From contig NZ_LT670819.1 of the NCBI RefSeq assembly GCF_900129855.1, forward strand, positions 2,542,001-2,606,000: a DNA stretch of 64,000 bases. Direction: 5' to 3'. Below, in pieces: positions 35,709 to 44,481 of the stretch. Position numbers and translations under genes: made by a program. The notes below the pieces were generated by a model. That model was not told the DNA's origin. It made no database searches and saw only the letters and a list, made by a program, of their open reading frames with translations. Source of the stretch: Streptomyces sp. 3214.6 (GTDB lineage: Bacteria > Actinomycetota > Actinomycetes > Streptomycetales > Streptomycetaceae). The first letter of the stretch is position 1. Every line of letters begins with the position of its first letter.

Positions 35709-36500
35709 TCAGGCCAGCGACTTCGCGGCCTTCTCCACGGCGTCCTGTGCCAGGTCCCAGTCGCCGCCGAAGTGGTCCGCCAGCGCGTGCAGCCAGCGCT
35801 CGACCCCGAAGCCGACACGGCTGGTGGACGCCGGTTCGCCGGTCGGCAGCGAGATGGCGCACCGCTCACCGAAGAAGAGGAAGTGGGTGTTGACCGAGGC
35901 GATCGCCAAGCCCTTGTAGACCTACTCGTACTTGACCGGAAGCAGCTGCTGGAACGTGGCACGTTCGCCGGACTGGTCGAAGAAGGGGTCGGAGGCCGCC
36001 CGGCGTTCCAGCGGCAGGCCGATCTCGCCGGCCAGGGCGTCCAGGAAGCGCGTCGAGCGATCGAGGTGGTCCGTGACCTGGTCCGGGCTTCCCGGCGCCA
36101 CGACCTCGCGCATCCGGAACGCCTTGAGCCGGCGGAGCCCGTCGAAGTGGTCCTCGTTGCGGAAGCGCTGCGCGACCACGGTCACCAGCTCTCCGTCCGG
36201 GGACACCTGCCGGTCGCGGTGGTGGAGGTACACGCCGTAGCAGGCGCTGGAGGGGAGGGCGAGGCCCGCGCCGCGCAGCGCCCCGGGACCGCACTCCCCG
36301 GCCAAGGCCTGCTGTTCGATCTGCCCGGTGCCGGCGGCGGCGACGTCCAGGGGCGAGGAGATGAGGGCGAGCTGGGGGAAGTTCCGGTAGACGTCGAGCG
36401 CGGCGAGGTCTGTGACCGGCAGCAGCGCGGGCACGGTCAGGGCGGTGGCGCCCGATGCCCTGGCCCACCGGGTGCAGAGGTCGTCCAGCGTCTCGGCGAG
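35709..36500 (-). pseudogene. Amino acid--[carrier protein] ligase-like, truncated, with in-frame TAG
   Basis: Resembles class II aminoacyl-tRNA-synthetase-like ligases that load amino acids on carrier proteins. Motifs: RNEDHFDGLRRLKAFRMRE (class II motif 2), SDPFFDQSG, and SRVGFGVERWLHALADHFGG (motif 3). The frame is interrupted by TAG at 35922-35924 between QQLLPVKYE and VYKGLAIASVN, while homology runs on without a gap to the TGA at 35709. The N-terminal part is absent: homology begins at about 36500, exactly where a NirB fragment starts on the other strand. Nonfunctional unless the amber codon is read through. Confidence 0.8.
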
Positions 36501-36505
36501 ACGGG

Positions 36506-36940
36506 GCGGTGCGGGCGGTGACGCTCTCCGACGGGACGGTGCTGGAAGCCGACGTGGTGGTGTTCGCCGCGGGCGTCCGGCCGCGTGACGAACTGGCCGA
36601 CACCGCCGGGCTCGAGCGGGGCGAGCGGGGCGGCTTCGTCGTCGACGATCTCTGCCGCACCGCCGACGAGCGGGTGTGGGCCGTCGGCGAGTGCGCCTGC
36701 GTGCGAGGACGCTGCCACGGCCTGGTCGCGCCCGGGTACCGCATGGCCGACAGCGTCGCGCGCCAGCTGGCGGGGCGGACCCCGGAGCCGTTCGACGGCA
36801 CCGACACATCGACCGCGCTCAAGCTGCTCGGCGTACGGATCGCCACCTTCGGCGCCACGCGTCCCGACCATGGGCAGACGCTCGAAGCGGTCTCCACGGA
36901 GGACACCGACCGCTACATCGCCCCGCGGCACGCGATCACG
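36506..36940 (+). pseudogene. Internal fragment of NirB-type nitrite reductase / FAD-NAD(P) oxidoreductase
   Basis: Plus-strand frame reading VTLSDGTVLEADVVVFAAGV, DELADTAGLERGERGGFVVD, VWAVGECACVRGRCHGLVAP and ALKLLGVRIATFG. This is the central part of the pyridine-nucleotide oxidoreductase domain of the nitrite reductase large subunit, including the GECA FAD motif. The N-terminal NADH/FAD half and the Fe-S/sirohaem half are missing. Both ends stop abruptly at other gene fragments. Confidence 0.8.
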
Positions 36941-36972
36941 CTGGCGGGCAAAGCCGCCGCGCACAGATCCGG

Positions 36973-37518
36973 GTTCTTGACGCGCCCGTGGCGGGCGGGG
37001 AGCCCGGTGCGACGGACGCCAGCCTGTCGATCATGGTCGGCCGGGACGCGGAGGACTTCGCAGCGGCGAAACCCGTCTTCGAGGCCCTCGGCAGGACCAT
37101 CACGCACTGCGGTCCGAACGGCCGCGGCCAGACGGTGAAGGCCGCCAGCCAGCTGGTCCTCGCGATCAGCCTGCAGGCGTGCGCAGAAGCGGTGGTCTTC
37201 CTCGAGAAGTCGGGGGTGGACCTCGAAGCCGCCCTCGACGTCATCGGCGGCGGCATGGCGGGCTCCACCGCCCTCGCCCGCAAGAAGGCCAACCTCCTCA
37301 AGCGCGACTACACGCCCAGCTTCCGGATGGGCCTGCACCACAAGGACCCGGGCATCGTCACCGACACCGCCCGCGCGATCGGCGCCGCCATCCCCCTGGG
37401 CAGCGTCGCCGCCCAGCTCGTGGCATCGGCCGTGGCCCGCGGAGAGGCGGACCTCGACCACTCCGCCCTGCTCCGCGGCGTCGAACTCCTCAGCGGATAC
37501 GACCACGAGGAGCAGTGA
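36973..37518 (+). pseudogene. N-terminally truncated 2-hydroxy-3-oxopropionate reductase (GarR/GlxR type)
   Basis: 181 codons matching the C-terminal two thirds of a beta-hydroxyacid dehydrogenase. Seen are VLDAPVAGGEPGA (substrate loop), GRGQTVKAASQLVLAISLQA with the catalytic Lys, and NLLKRDYTPSFRMGLHHKD. The Rossmann NAD-binding domain (about 115 residues) is absent and the preceding frame belongs to other sequence. The stop at 37516-37518 is native-looking. It can hardly be active. Confidence 0.82.
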
Positions 37519-37590
37519 CACGTCACTCAACACCCGTGCGGGCGGCGACAGTTCCGGTCTTCAGGTCTCCCGCGTGAGCTGCGTGCGCGC

Positions 37591-38241
37591 TCAGTCGGAG
37601 GTCATCGGCAGGACGTCCGGTGAGAGCGCGCCGGCATGGGCCGAGGCGCTCGTCATGCGGCGCAGATGGTGCCGCCGGCACAACACCTCGTAGCCGACCT
37701 CCGCGGTCAGGCCGTTCACGTCACCGACGACGACCTGTTCGCCTTCCACCACCATCTCACCGCCCACGGTGCGGGCATTGTGCGTGGCCCGCGCCCCGCA
37801 CCAGCACATCGCCTCCACCTGGAGCGTCTCAAGGCGGTCCGCCAGCTCGATCAGCCGCCGCGAGCCCGGGAAGAGCTTGGTGCGGAAGTCGGTGGTGATA
37901 CCGAAGGCGAAGACATCAAGGTTCAGGTCGTCCACGACCCGCGCCAACTGATCGATCTGCTCCGGTGCCAGGAACTGCGCCTCGTCCACGATCAAGTAGT
38001 CGACCTTGCCGCCCTGAGACACCCGGTCGACCACATAGGCATACAGATCCATCCCCGTCACCGCCTCGACCGCGTCGGTCACCAGCCCCAGCCGTGAAGA
38101 GAGCTTGCCCTCCCCCGCGCGGTCGTCCCGGGTGAAGATCAAGCCCTGCAGTCCCCTCGCCGACCGGTTGTGCGCGAACTGCAGAGCCAGCGTCGACTTC
38201 CCGCAGTCCATGGTTCCGGAGAAGAACACCAGCTCGGGCAT
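37591..38241 (-). CDS. tdk: Thymidine kinase
   Basis: 216-aa type II thymidine kinase phosphorylating thymidine with ATP in pyrimidine salvage. Phosphate loop FSGTMDCGKSTLAL (about 7-20), VDEAQFL (Walker B, about 85-91) and a zinc site formed by CWCGARATHN (about 146-155) and CRRHH (about 188-192). ATG 38241 begins MPELVFFSGTM. A GGTGAA hexamer repeat lies 20 bp upstream of the start. Confidence 0.94.
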   Translation of the reverse strand: MPELVFFSGTMDCGKSTLALQFAHNRSARGLQGLIFTRDDRAGEGKLSSRLGLVTDAVEAVTGMDLYAYVVDRVSQGGKVDYLIVDEAQFLAPEQIDQLARVVDDLNLDVFAFGITTDFRTKLFPGSRRLIELADRLETLQVEAMCWCGARATHNARTVGGEMVVEGEQVVVGDVNGLTAEVGYEVLCRRHHLRRMTSASAHAGALSPDVLPMTSD

Positions 38242-38260
38242 GGGGAGTCGAGCGCCTTTC

Positions 38261-38288
38261 GGTGAAGGTGAAGGTGAAGGTGAAGGTG
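38261..38288. repeat. Hexanucleotide repeat (GGTGAA)4 GGTG
   Basis: 28 bp of perfect 6-bp repeats in the tdk leader, between the phosphodiesterase stop and the tdk start. Confidence 0.9.
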
Positions 38289-38312
38289 GGCTGGAGAAAC
38301 GGTTCCGGGGCT

Positions 38313-39503
38313 TCAGGAGCGTACTTCGAGCAGGGGGACCAACTGCTCGGCAGGGGTCATCGAGCCGTGGTTGCCGACCATCGCCGACTCCTTGGGCTCC
38401 CGTTCGGAGGCGATGATCAGGACGTCGTCCCGGGCGGCCGCGACCACATCGCCGAGGCGCGCGTACACCCGCTCGTCGATCCGCGGCCCGAACCAGCCCG
38501 CGGCGATCGCCTCCTCCCGGGAGGCCACCCAGAACTGCTCGCCGAGCACCTCGCGCCAGCAGGTCAGGACGTCGTCCTCGGCGCCCGGTACGGCGTAGAC
38601 GTGACGGGCGCGGCCCTCGCCGCCCAGCAGGGCGACCCCGGCGCGCAGCTCCCAGTCCGCGTCGAAGTCGATGCGGTGCTCCTCGTCGAAGGGCACGTCG
38701 ACCATGCCGTGGTCGGCGGTGACGTAGAGCGCGCTGCGCGGCGGGAGTTGCTCGGCCAGGCGCTGGACGAGCCGGTCGACGTACATGAGCTGGCCGCGCC
38801 AGGTGTCGGAGGCGACGCCGTAGCGGTGCCCCGCGCCGTCCAGTTCGGCGTAGTACGTGTAGACGAGGGAGCGGTCGCCGGCGGCGAGTTGCTCGGCGGC
38901 GAGGTCCATCCGCTCCTCGCCGGTGAGACGCCCGTGAAACGTTCCGCCGCTGAGCGCGACCTTGGTCAGCGGGGTGTTCTGGAACGCCGGGGACGACACC
39001 TGGGCGGCGTGCACGCCCGCCTCGTGGGCGAGCTGGAAGACCGTGGGGTACGGCTGCCAGGCGGCCGGCGCGGTCCACGGCTGCCAGCGGAGCTGGTTCA
39101 TCAGCTCGCCGGTGGCCGGGTTGCGCACGGTGTAGCCGGGCAGGCCGTGGGCGCCAGGCGGGAGGCCGGTGCCGACGGAGGCGAGGGAGGTCGCGGTGGT
39201 CGCCGGGTAGCCGGCGGTGAGCGGGCGTCCGGTGCCGCCGCGCGAGCCGGCGAGGAGCGCGTGCAGATAGGGCGCCTCGTCGGCGTGGTCCTTGATCTGC
39301 TCCCAGCCGAGGCCGTCGATGAGGAAGACGCAGTTGCGGTCGGCCGGGGTCAGTTCCGGGATCGCCGCGTTCGTGCCGGGTACGCCCATGCCCGCCGCCA
39401 GGGTGGGCAGCAGGTCGGCGAGGGAGCCGGAGCCGTACTCGGGGACGGGGGCGGAGCCGACGGCCAGCGGTTCAGGGTAGTCCCAGGGGGCGAACTGAGC
39501 CAT
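38313..39503 (-). CDS. Alkaline-phosphatase-superfamily phosphodiesterase / nucleotide pyrophosphatase
   Basis: 396-aa enzyme with metal-binding FLIDGLGWEQI (about 59-69), the nucleophile Thr region AGYPATTATSLASVGTG, a further Asp/His site in YYAELDGAGHRYG and VTADHGMVDVP. The layout fits type I phosphodiesterase/nucleotide pyrophosphatases. No signal peptide is seen, so it is probably cytoplasmic. Its ATG overlaps the stop of the DUF5998 gene (ATGA). Substrate unknown. Confidence 0.88.
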   Translation of the reverse strand: MAQFAPWDYPEPLAVGSAPVPEYGSGSLADLLPTLAAGMGVPGTNAAIPELTPADRNCVFLIDGLGWEQIKDHADEAPYLHALLAGSRGGTGRPLTAGYPATTATSLASVGTGLPPGAHGLPGYTVRNPATGELMNQLRWQPWTAPAAWQPYPTVFQLAHEAGVHAAQVSSPAFQNTPLTKVALSGGTFHGRLTGEERMDLAAEQLAAGDRSLVYTYYAELDGAGHRYGVASDTWRGQLMYVDRLVQRLAEQLPPRSALYVTADHGMVDVPFDEEHRIDFDADWELRAGVALLGGEGRARHVYAVPGAEDDVLTCWREVLGEQFWVASREEAIAAGWFGPRIDERVYARLGDVVAAARDDVLIIASEREPKESAMVGNHGSMTPAEQLVPLLEVRS

Positions 39504-40090
39504 CAGCGGGTGACGTCCGCGGTGGCCTCGGAGAGCGACTGCGCGAAGGCGAGCGCCTGGCGCACCGTCTCCGGGCCGTCCCCGGCCTCGCTGACGCGCA
39601 GACTCAGGTCGTCCGCCGTGGAGTTGCCGGTGTAGCCGTGGTCGGCGTCGCAGTTGGGGTCGCCGCAGGCGGCCGGTTCCAGGTCGATGCGGGAGACGGC
39701 GCCCCAGCCGATGGTCAGCACGACCTCGCGCGGCAGCGTGCCCGGCGCGTACGACTCCGGGTTGGCGACCACGCGGCTGAGCACGACCGAGGAGATCCGG
39801 CCGAGCTTCACGGACTCCGTCGACGTCGTGGCGTACGGCGTCGGGGAGGTGGTGTCGGCGGCCTGTTCGTCGGTGTGGCTGACGATGAAGCGGTTGCCGG
39901 TGAGCACCAGCACGGTCACGTGCCGGCGCACCTCGTTCTGGTCGAACGTGGTCTCCTGGTGGACCAGGAACGACCGGATCGGCTCGCCGCCCACAGCGGC
40001 CTCCACCGCCTCGGCCACGAGGGCCGGGTAGTAGCCGCTGCGCTCGATCGCCGCGCGCAGCCCCTGGGTCGTCGTACTGGTCTTGGCCAT
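39503..40090 (-). CDS. DUF5998 protein
   Basis: 195-aa protein beginning MAKTSTTTQGLRAAIERSGY, preceded by GGAGGGC. Conserved-looking segments are HQETTFDQNEVRRHVTVLVL and VVLTIGWGAVSRIDLEPAAC, plus a C-terminal helix. The ACGDPNCDADHGY stretch has two Cys and one His that may bind a metal. Fits the actinobacterial DUF5998 family; function unknown. Translationally coupled to the phosphodiesterase gene. Confidence 0.82.
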   Translation of the reverse strand: MAKTSTTTQGLRAAIERSGYYPALVAEAVEAAVGGEPIRSFLVHQETTFDQNEVRRHVTVLVLTGNRFIVSHTDEQAADTTSPTPYATTSTESVKLGRISSVVLSRVVANPESYAPGTLPREVVLTIGWGAVSRIDLEPAACGDPNCDADHGYTGNSTADDLSLRVSEAGDGPETVRQALAFAQSLSEATADVTR

Positions 40091-40197
40091 GCCCTCCATC
40101 CTACGGGGACCCACTGACTGCGAGGCACCGCTCGCGGCTGCTTCCGTCGGTCGGCGACGTCCGCCTGCGGCGCGCTCTCCTCAGTACGTCGGCGGGC

Positions 40198-43011
40198 TCA
40201 GTACGTCGGCAGGGTCCTCGGTCCGAGGTCGTCGCGCGCGGGCGGAGGCGCGAGGCGTACGGAGGCGCCGAGGACGCTCAGGCCGTGCGGGGCGACGACG
40301 ACCGGCTCCAGGGTCACCGCGACGACCTCGGGGTGGTCGTCGACCAGCCGGGACACGCGCAGCAGCAGCTCCTCCAGGGCGGGGGTGTCGACGGGTGTCG
40401 AGCCGCGCCAGCCGAAGAGGAGGGGGGCGGTGCGGATGGAGCGGATCAGCGAGGTCGCTTCGCGGTCGGTGACCGGCACCAGCCGGTGCGCCATGTCGCC
40501 GAGCAGTTGCGAGGCGGCCCCGGCGAGTCCGAAGGACAGCACGGCGCCGGCCGCCGGGTCGATGACCGCGCGGACGACGGTGTCGACGCCGCGCGGGGCC
40601 ATCGACTGCACGACCGGTCGGAGCTCCTCCGGCTTGCCGAAGAGTTCGGTCAACTCGGCGTACGCCCGGCGCAGTTGCTCCTCGTCGGCCAGGTCGAGGC
40701 GGACGCCGCCCAGGTCGGCGCGGTGGCGCAGATGCGGGGCGGTGGCCTTGAGGGCGACGGGGTAGCCGAGGGCGGCCGCGGCGCGTGCGGCCTCGTCCGG
40801 GGTGGGCGCGGGGATCGCCCGGCGGGTGCGGATGCCGTAGCGGCAGAGCAGTTCGCAGGTCTCGTCGGCGCCGAGGGTGAGGCCCTGTCCGCGCGCGAGG
40901 AGCCCGCCGATCAGTGCTGCGGCGCCCTTCTCGTCGATGTCCTCGTACTCGGGGACCTTGCCGGGGTCGGCCGCCTCGCGCCGCCACTGGGCGTACTTCA
41001 CGGCCTCGGCGAGGGCGCGGACGGCGCGTTCGGCGGCGGGGAAGGCGGGGATCAGGTGTGCTCCCTCGGGCGCTTCCACGGGGGCCGGCCATCGGGTTCC
41101 GGTGGCCTCCGCCGCAGCACGCGCGTGGGGGGTCGCTTCGGCGCGCGGCGCGGTGCTCGCCGCAGCGGACAGGGCCGCCGCGAGCCCGCCGAGTTCCACG
41201 TGGACGACGAGCACCGGCTTGGCGGGAGCGGCGGCCGCGGCCGAGCGCAGGGCCTGCGCGAGTGCCGCGTCCCCGGGCGAGGCCTCCCCGATCGCCGGGA
41301 TCGCCGTCACGACCACCGCGTCGCAGGTCTCGTCGGCCAGCGCCCGCGCGAGGGCCGCGTGGAAGTCCTCCGCGGACGCCTCCGTCGTCAGGTCCAGCGG
41401 GGGCAGCGGGCGCAGGCCTTCGGAGAGGCAGGCGTCGTACGTCAGCAGGCCCAGCGACTCGGAGTTGCCGAGGATCGCCACCCGCGGTCCCGTCGGCAGC
41501 GGTTGGCGGGCGAGCAGCAGGCCCGCGTCGACCAGCTCGGTGATGGTGTCCACGCGGATCACGCCGGCCTGCCGCAGCAGCGCCGACACCGTCGCGTGGG
41601 GCAGCCGCGTAGCCCGCACGGCGTGCCCCTGCGGGGCGGAACCGGCGCCCTGGACGACGACCAGGGGCTTGGCGGCCGCCGTGCGCCGGGCGAGGCGGGT
41701 GAACTTGCGCGGGTTGCCGATGGACTCCAGGTACATCAGGGCGACGTCGGTGTCGGGGTCGTCGTACCAGTACTGCAGGACGTCGTTGCCGGAGACGTCC
41801 GCGCGGTTGCCGGAGGAGACGAAGGTGGACACGCCGGTGACGCCGGTGACGCCTGCGCCGCGCCGGTGGAGGCGGGACAGCAGGGCGATGCCGATGGCGC
41901 CGGACTGGGCGAAGAGCCCGATCCGGCCGGGCCTCGGCATCTGGGGGGCGAGGGAGGCGTTGAGCCGCACCTGTGGGGAGGTGTTGATGACGCCGAAGGC
42001 GTTGGGGCCGATGATCCGCATGCCGTACGCGCGCGCGTGGCGGACGAGTTCGCGCTGGCGCTCGCGCCCGTCGGGGCCGCTCTCGGCGTACCCGGCGGAG
42101 AGGACCACGAGTCCCTGCACGCCGTGCTCGCCGCACTCGGCGACGGCCTCGGGCACGTGCTCGGCCGGGACGGCGAGGACCGCGAGGTCGACGGGCCCCG
42201 CTATGTCGCGCACCGAGCGGTGGGCGGGCACGCCGTCGAGCTCCTTCAGGTCCTCGGGGAAGGCCTTGTTCACGGCGTACAGGCGGCCGGTGAAGCCGGC
42301 CTCCCGGAGGTTGCCGAGGACGCTTCGGCCGACGCCGCCGGGCGTGCGGCCGGCGCCGACGACGGCGACCGAGCCGGGTGCCAGCAGCCGCCGTACGGAG
42401 TGCGCCTCCGCGCGTTGCTCCCGCGCGCGCTGCACGGCGAGGGAGCGCTCGGTGGGTTCGAGATCGAACTCCAGGCGGACGACGCCGTCCTCGAAGCTGC
42501 GCTTCTGGGTGTAGCCGGCGTCCGTGAACACCTTGATCATCTTGGTGTTGGCGGGGAGCACCTCGGCGGCGAAGCGGCGGATGTCGCGCTCGCGGGCGAC
42601 CGCCGCGATGTGTTCGAGGAGCGCGGAGGCTACGCCGCGGCCCTGGTGGGCGTCCTGCACGAGGAAGGCGACCTCGGCCTCGTCGGCGGGCGCGGAGGCG
42701 GCCATGCCGTCGGCGCCAATGCGGTCATAGCGTACGGTTGCGATGAACTCGCCGCCGACGGTGGCCGCGAGTCCCACCCGGTCCACAAAGTCGTGGTGCG
42801 TGAAGCGGTGGACGTCCTTCGCGGACAGGCGCGGGTAGGGCGCGAAGAAGCGGTAGTACTTCGACTCGTCCGAAACCTGCTCGTAGAAGCTGACCAGGCG
42901 CTCGGCGTCATCGACGGTGATGGGGCGGATGCGTGCGGTGCCGCCGTCGCGCAGCACCACGTCGGCCTCCCAGTGGGCGGGGTACTCGTGCCGGTCCGAC
43001 GCGCTCTGCAT
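40198..43011 (-). CDS. GNAT acetyltransferase fused to NDP-forming acyl-CoA synthetase-like domains
   Basis: 937-aa fusion. The N-terminal GNAT domain (about 10-175) has AFLVQDAHQGRGVASALLEH for acetyl-CoA binding. After it come a CoA-binding Rossmann domain (APGSVAVVGAGRTPGGVGRS, about 210-330), a succinyl-CoA-ligase-like flavodoxin domain (IGLFAQSGAIGIALLSRL, and FVSSGNRADVSGNDVLQYW), and an ATP-grasp domain (about 690-930). This is the Pat/AcuA-like architecture of protein lysine acetyltransferases that control acetyl-CoA synthetases. ATG 43011 was preferred to an upstream TTG. The usual His in the CoA-ligase active site is not visible, so the synthetase part may be regulatory. Confidence 0.88.
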   Translation of the reverse strand: MQSASDRHEYPAHWEADVVLRDGGTARIRPITVDDAERLVSFYEQVSDESKYYRFFAPYPRLSAKDVHRFTHHDFVDRVGLAATVGGEFIATVRYDRIGADGMAASAPADEAEVAFLVQDAHQGRGVASALLEHIAAVARERDIRRFAAEVLPANTKMIKVFTDAGYTQKRSFEDGVVRLEFDLEPTERSLAVQRAREQRAEAHSVRRLLAPGSVAVVGAGRTPGGVGRSVLGNLREAGFTGRLYAVNKAFPEDLKELDGVPAHRSVRDIAGPVDLAVLAVPAEHVPEAVAECGEHGVQGLVVLSAGYAESGPDGRERQRELVRHARAYGMRIIGPNAFGVINTSPQVRLNASLAPQMPRPGRIGLFAQSGAIGIALLSRLHRRGAGVTGVTGVSTFVSSGNRADVSGNDVLQYWYDDPDTDVALMYLESIGNPRKFTRLARRTAAAKPLVVVQGAGSAPQGHAVRATRLPHATVSALLRQAGVIRVDTITELVDAGLLLARQPLPTGPRVAILGNSESLGLLTYDACLSEGLRPLPPLDLTTEASAEDFHAALARALADETCDAVVVTAIPAIGEASPGDAALAQALRSAAAAAPAKPVLVVHVELGGLAAALSAAASTAPRAEATPHARAAAEATGTRWPAPVEAPEGAHLIPAFPAAERAVRALAEAVKYAQWRREAADPGKVPEYEDIDEKGAAALIGGLLARGQGLTLGADETCELLCRYGIRTRRAIPAPTPDEAARAAAALGYPVALKATAPHLRHRADLGGVRLDLADEEQLRRAYAELTELFGKPEELRPVVQSMAPRGVDTVVRAVIDPAAGAVLSFGLAGAASQLLGDMAHRLVPVTDREATSLIRSIRTAPLLFGWRGSTPVDTPALEELLLRVSRLVDDHPEVVAVTLEPVVVAPHGLSVLGASVRLAPPPARDDLGPRTLPTY

Positions 43012-43150
43012 GGGGCCCAGAGTACGGCTCGCGTCCGACAACGGCGCGAGGCAGTCTGTGGAGGACGGATGCCGGATCGAGGCCGCGATCCGGCGACCGC
43101 GTGGGACGGGTCGTCATGGACCCGTCCCTCACACGCTTCACGTGTGGAAC

Positions 43151-43166
43151 ACTGGTCTAGACAACC
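43151..43166 (+). promoter_or_regulatory. DasR-type operator (dre) upstream of ptsH
   Basis: ACTGGTCTAGACAACC matches the dre consensus ACTGGTCTAGACCAGT at its first 12 bases, diverging in the right arm. DasR control of ptsH by a dre is established in Streptomyces. It lies 23 bp before the ATG. Confidence 0.8.
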
Positions 43167-43188
43167 TGAACCTGAAGGGCAGCATCAC

Positions 43189-43470
43189 ATGGCTGAGCGC
43201 CGCGTCAACGTCGGCTGGGCCGAGGGCCTTCACGCCCGCCCCGCTTCCATCTTCGTCCGGGCCGCCACGGCCGCAGGTATCCCGGTGACGATCGCCAAGG
43301 CCGACGGCAACCCCGTCAACGCGGCCTCCATGCTGGCCGTGCTCGGCCTGGGCGCCCAGGGCGGCGAGGAGATCGTCCTCGCCTCCGAGGCCGAGGGGGC
43401 GGACGTCGCTCTCGACCGTCTCGCGAAGCTGGTCGCCGAGGGTCTCGAGGAACTCCCCGAGACCGTCTGA
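43189..43470 (+). CDS. ptsH: Phosphocarrier protein HPr
   Basis: 93-aa general PTS phosphocarrier. EGLHARPASIFVRAA contains His15, phosphorylated by enzyme I. Ser47 stands in the NAASMLAVLGLGA segment at the position of the regulatory Ser46 of Firmicutes HPr. AAGGGC precedes the ATG. It passes phosphate to sugar EIIA proteins. The dre upstream ties expression to N-acetylglucosamine metabolism. Confidence 0.96.
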   Translation: MAERRVNVGWAEGLHARPASIFVRAATAAGIPVTIAKADGNPVNAASMLAVLGLGAQGGEEIVLASEAEGADVALDRLAKLVAEGLEELPETV

Positions 43471-43496
43471 TCAACCACTGGTAATTGAGGGTTGCG

Positions 43497-43524
43497 GGGC
43501 TCGTCCGAATTATCGGGCGAGCCC
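43497..43524 (+). terminator. ptsH terminator
   Basis: 12-bp arms GGGCTCGTCCGA / TCGGGCGAGCCC (one G-U pair), loop ATTA, 26 bp after the stop. Confidence 0.88.
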
Positions 43525-43597
43525 TTCGCATTTCTCGTTCCCGGGCAGCAGAAATAATCCCCCGCGAATTATCTCCTCTTTGTATACGGCTCTCGTG

Positions 43598-44293
43598 TTA
43601 ATGCCGCACGCTCGTCATGTTTACTGGAGGTTGCGAAGTCCTCACACGGTCGATGCGCTCCGGTCCGCCGGAAAAGCGCAGTCGGTGCGCGGCCGTCGTG
43701 CGTTCGGTGTGCAGCGCCGTGATCGCCCGCGCGCGCTCCTGGTCGCCGCGCGCCACGGCGTCCACGATCGCGCCGTGCTCCGCCCAGGACTCCACCGGGT
43801 TGACCGGCGCCTCCACCGCGTACATCCAGGCGATCTTGTGGCGCAGCTGGGTGAGCATCGACGTCAGGGCATGGCTACCGGAGGACTGGGCGAGCGTCTC
43901 GTGGAACCAGCCGCCCAGGGAGCGCAGATCCTCGCTGGTGCCCCTCCTGGCCCGCTCCTGGCCCAGCCGGACGAGGCCACGAAGCACCTTCAGATGGGCC
44001 TCCGTGCGCCGCTGGGCGGCCCGGGCGGCGCCCAGCGGCTCCAGGAGCATGCGCATCTCCAGCACGTCCGCCGCCTCCTGCTCGGTCGGCTCCGCGACGC
44101 ACGCGCCCGCGTGCCGCCGCGTCACGACGAAGCCCTCGGCCTCCAGCGTGCGCAGCGCCTCCCGGACCGGGACGCGGGAAACGCCGTAGCGGCGGGCGAG
44201 GAGTTCCTCGGTGAGGCGGCTGCCGCGCTCGTAGACACCCGAGACGATGTCGTCCCGGACGGCCGTGCACACCGAGTGCGCCGGAATACGCAT
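43598..44293 (-). CDS. GntR family regulator (FCD type)
   Basis: 231-aa regulator starting ATG 44293 (MRIPAHSVCTAVRDDI), preceded by GGAGGTC. N-terminal HTH (about 5-70) with SRLTEELLARRYGVSRVPVR and EALRTLEAEGFVV. The helical FCD-type domain (about 85-215) has WFHETLAQSSGSHALTSML and WAEHGAIVDAVARGD. It sits between ptsH and the M23 peptidase gene. Target and ligand unknown. Confidence 0.88.
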   Translation of the reverse strand: MRIPAHSVCTAVRDDIVSGVYERGSRLTEELLARRYGVSRVPVREALRTLEAEGFVVTRRHAGACVAEPTEQEAADVLEMRMLLEPLGAARAAQRRTEAHLKVLRGLVRLGQERARRGTSEDLRSLGGWFHETLAQSSGSHALTSMLTQLRHKIAWMYAVEAPVNPVESWAEHGAIVDAVARGDQERARAITALHTERTTAAHRLRFSGGPERIDRVRTSQPPVNMTSVRH

Positions 44294-44433
44294 GACGGAC
44301 CTCCGCCTTAATCCCCGTGAAACGTCGACGATTGACGTGTGTTCCGTGACTCTATTGCAATGAGCGGGAATTTCCGATGGCGGGCCGGAATCCATGGATA
44401 TTTTTTGGACAGCAGGGCATCGAAAACGGCGAA

Positions 44434-44458
44434 AGCCCCGGCCGGGAGGGCCGGGGCT
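44434..44458 (-). terminator. M23 peptidase terminator
   Basis: Perfect 10-bp arms AGCCCCGGCC / GGCCGGGGCT with a 5-base loop; on the minus strand it is followed by T-rich sequence. Confidence 0.88.
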
Positions 44459-44481
44459 GGACGATCTGTCGCCGTGCGCCG

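Noticed and set aside
35922..35924. TAG as a genuine pyrrolysine or recoding site
   Set aside because: No pyl genes or recoding element visible, and the gene is truncated at its N-terminus, so a nonsense mutation is the simpler reading.
40285..43470. A 1061-codon open frame on the plus strand, antisense to the acetyltransferase fusion
   Set aside because: Composition typical of the shadow frame of a GC-rich gene; no family motif, and it runs through the ptsH gene in another frame.
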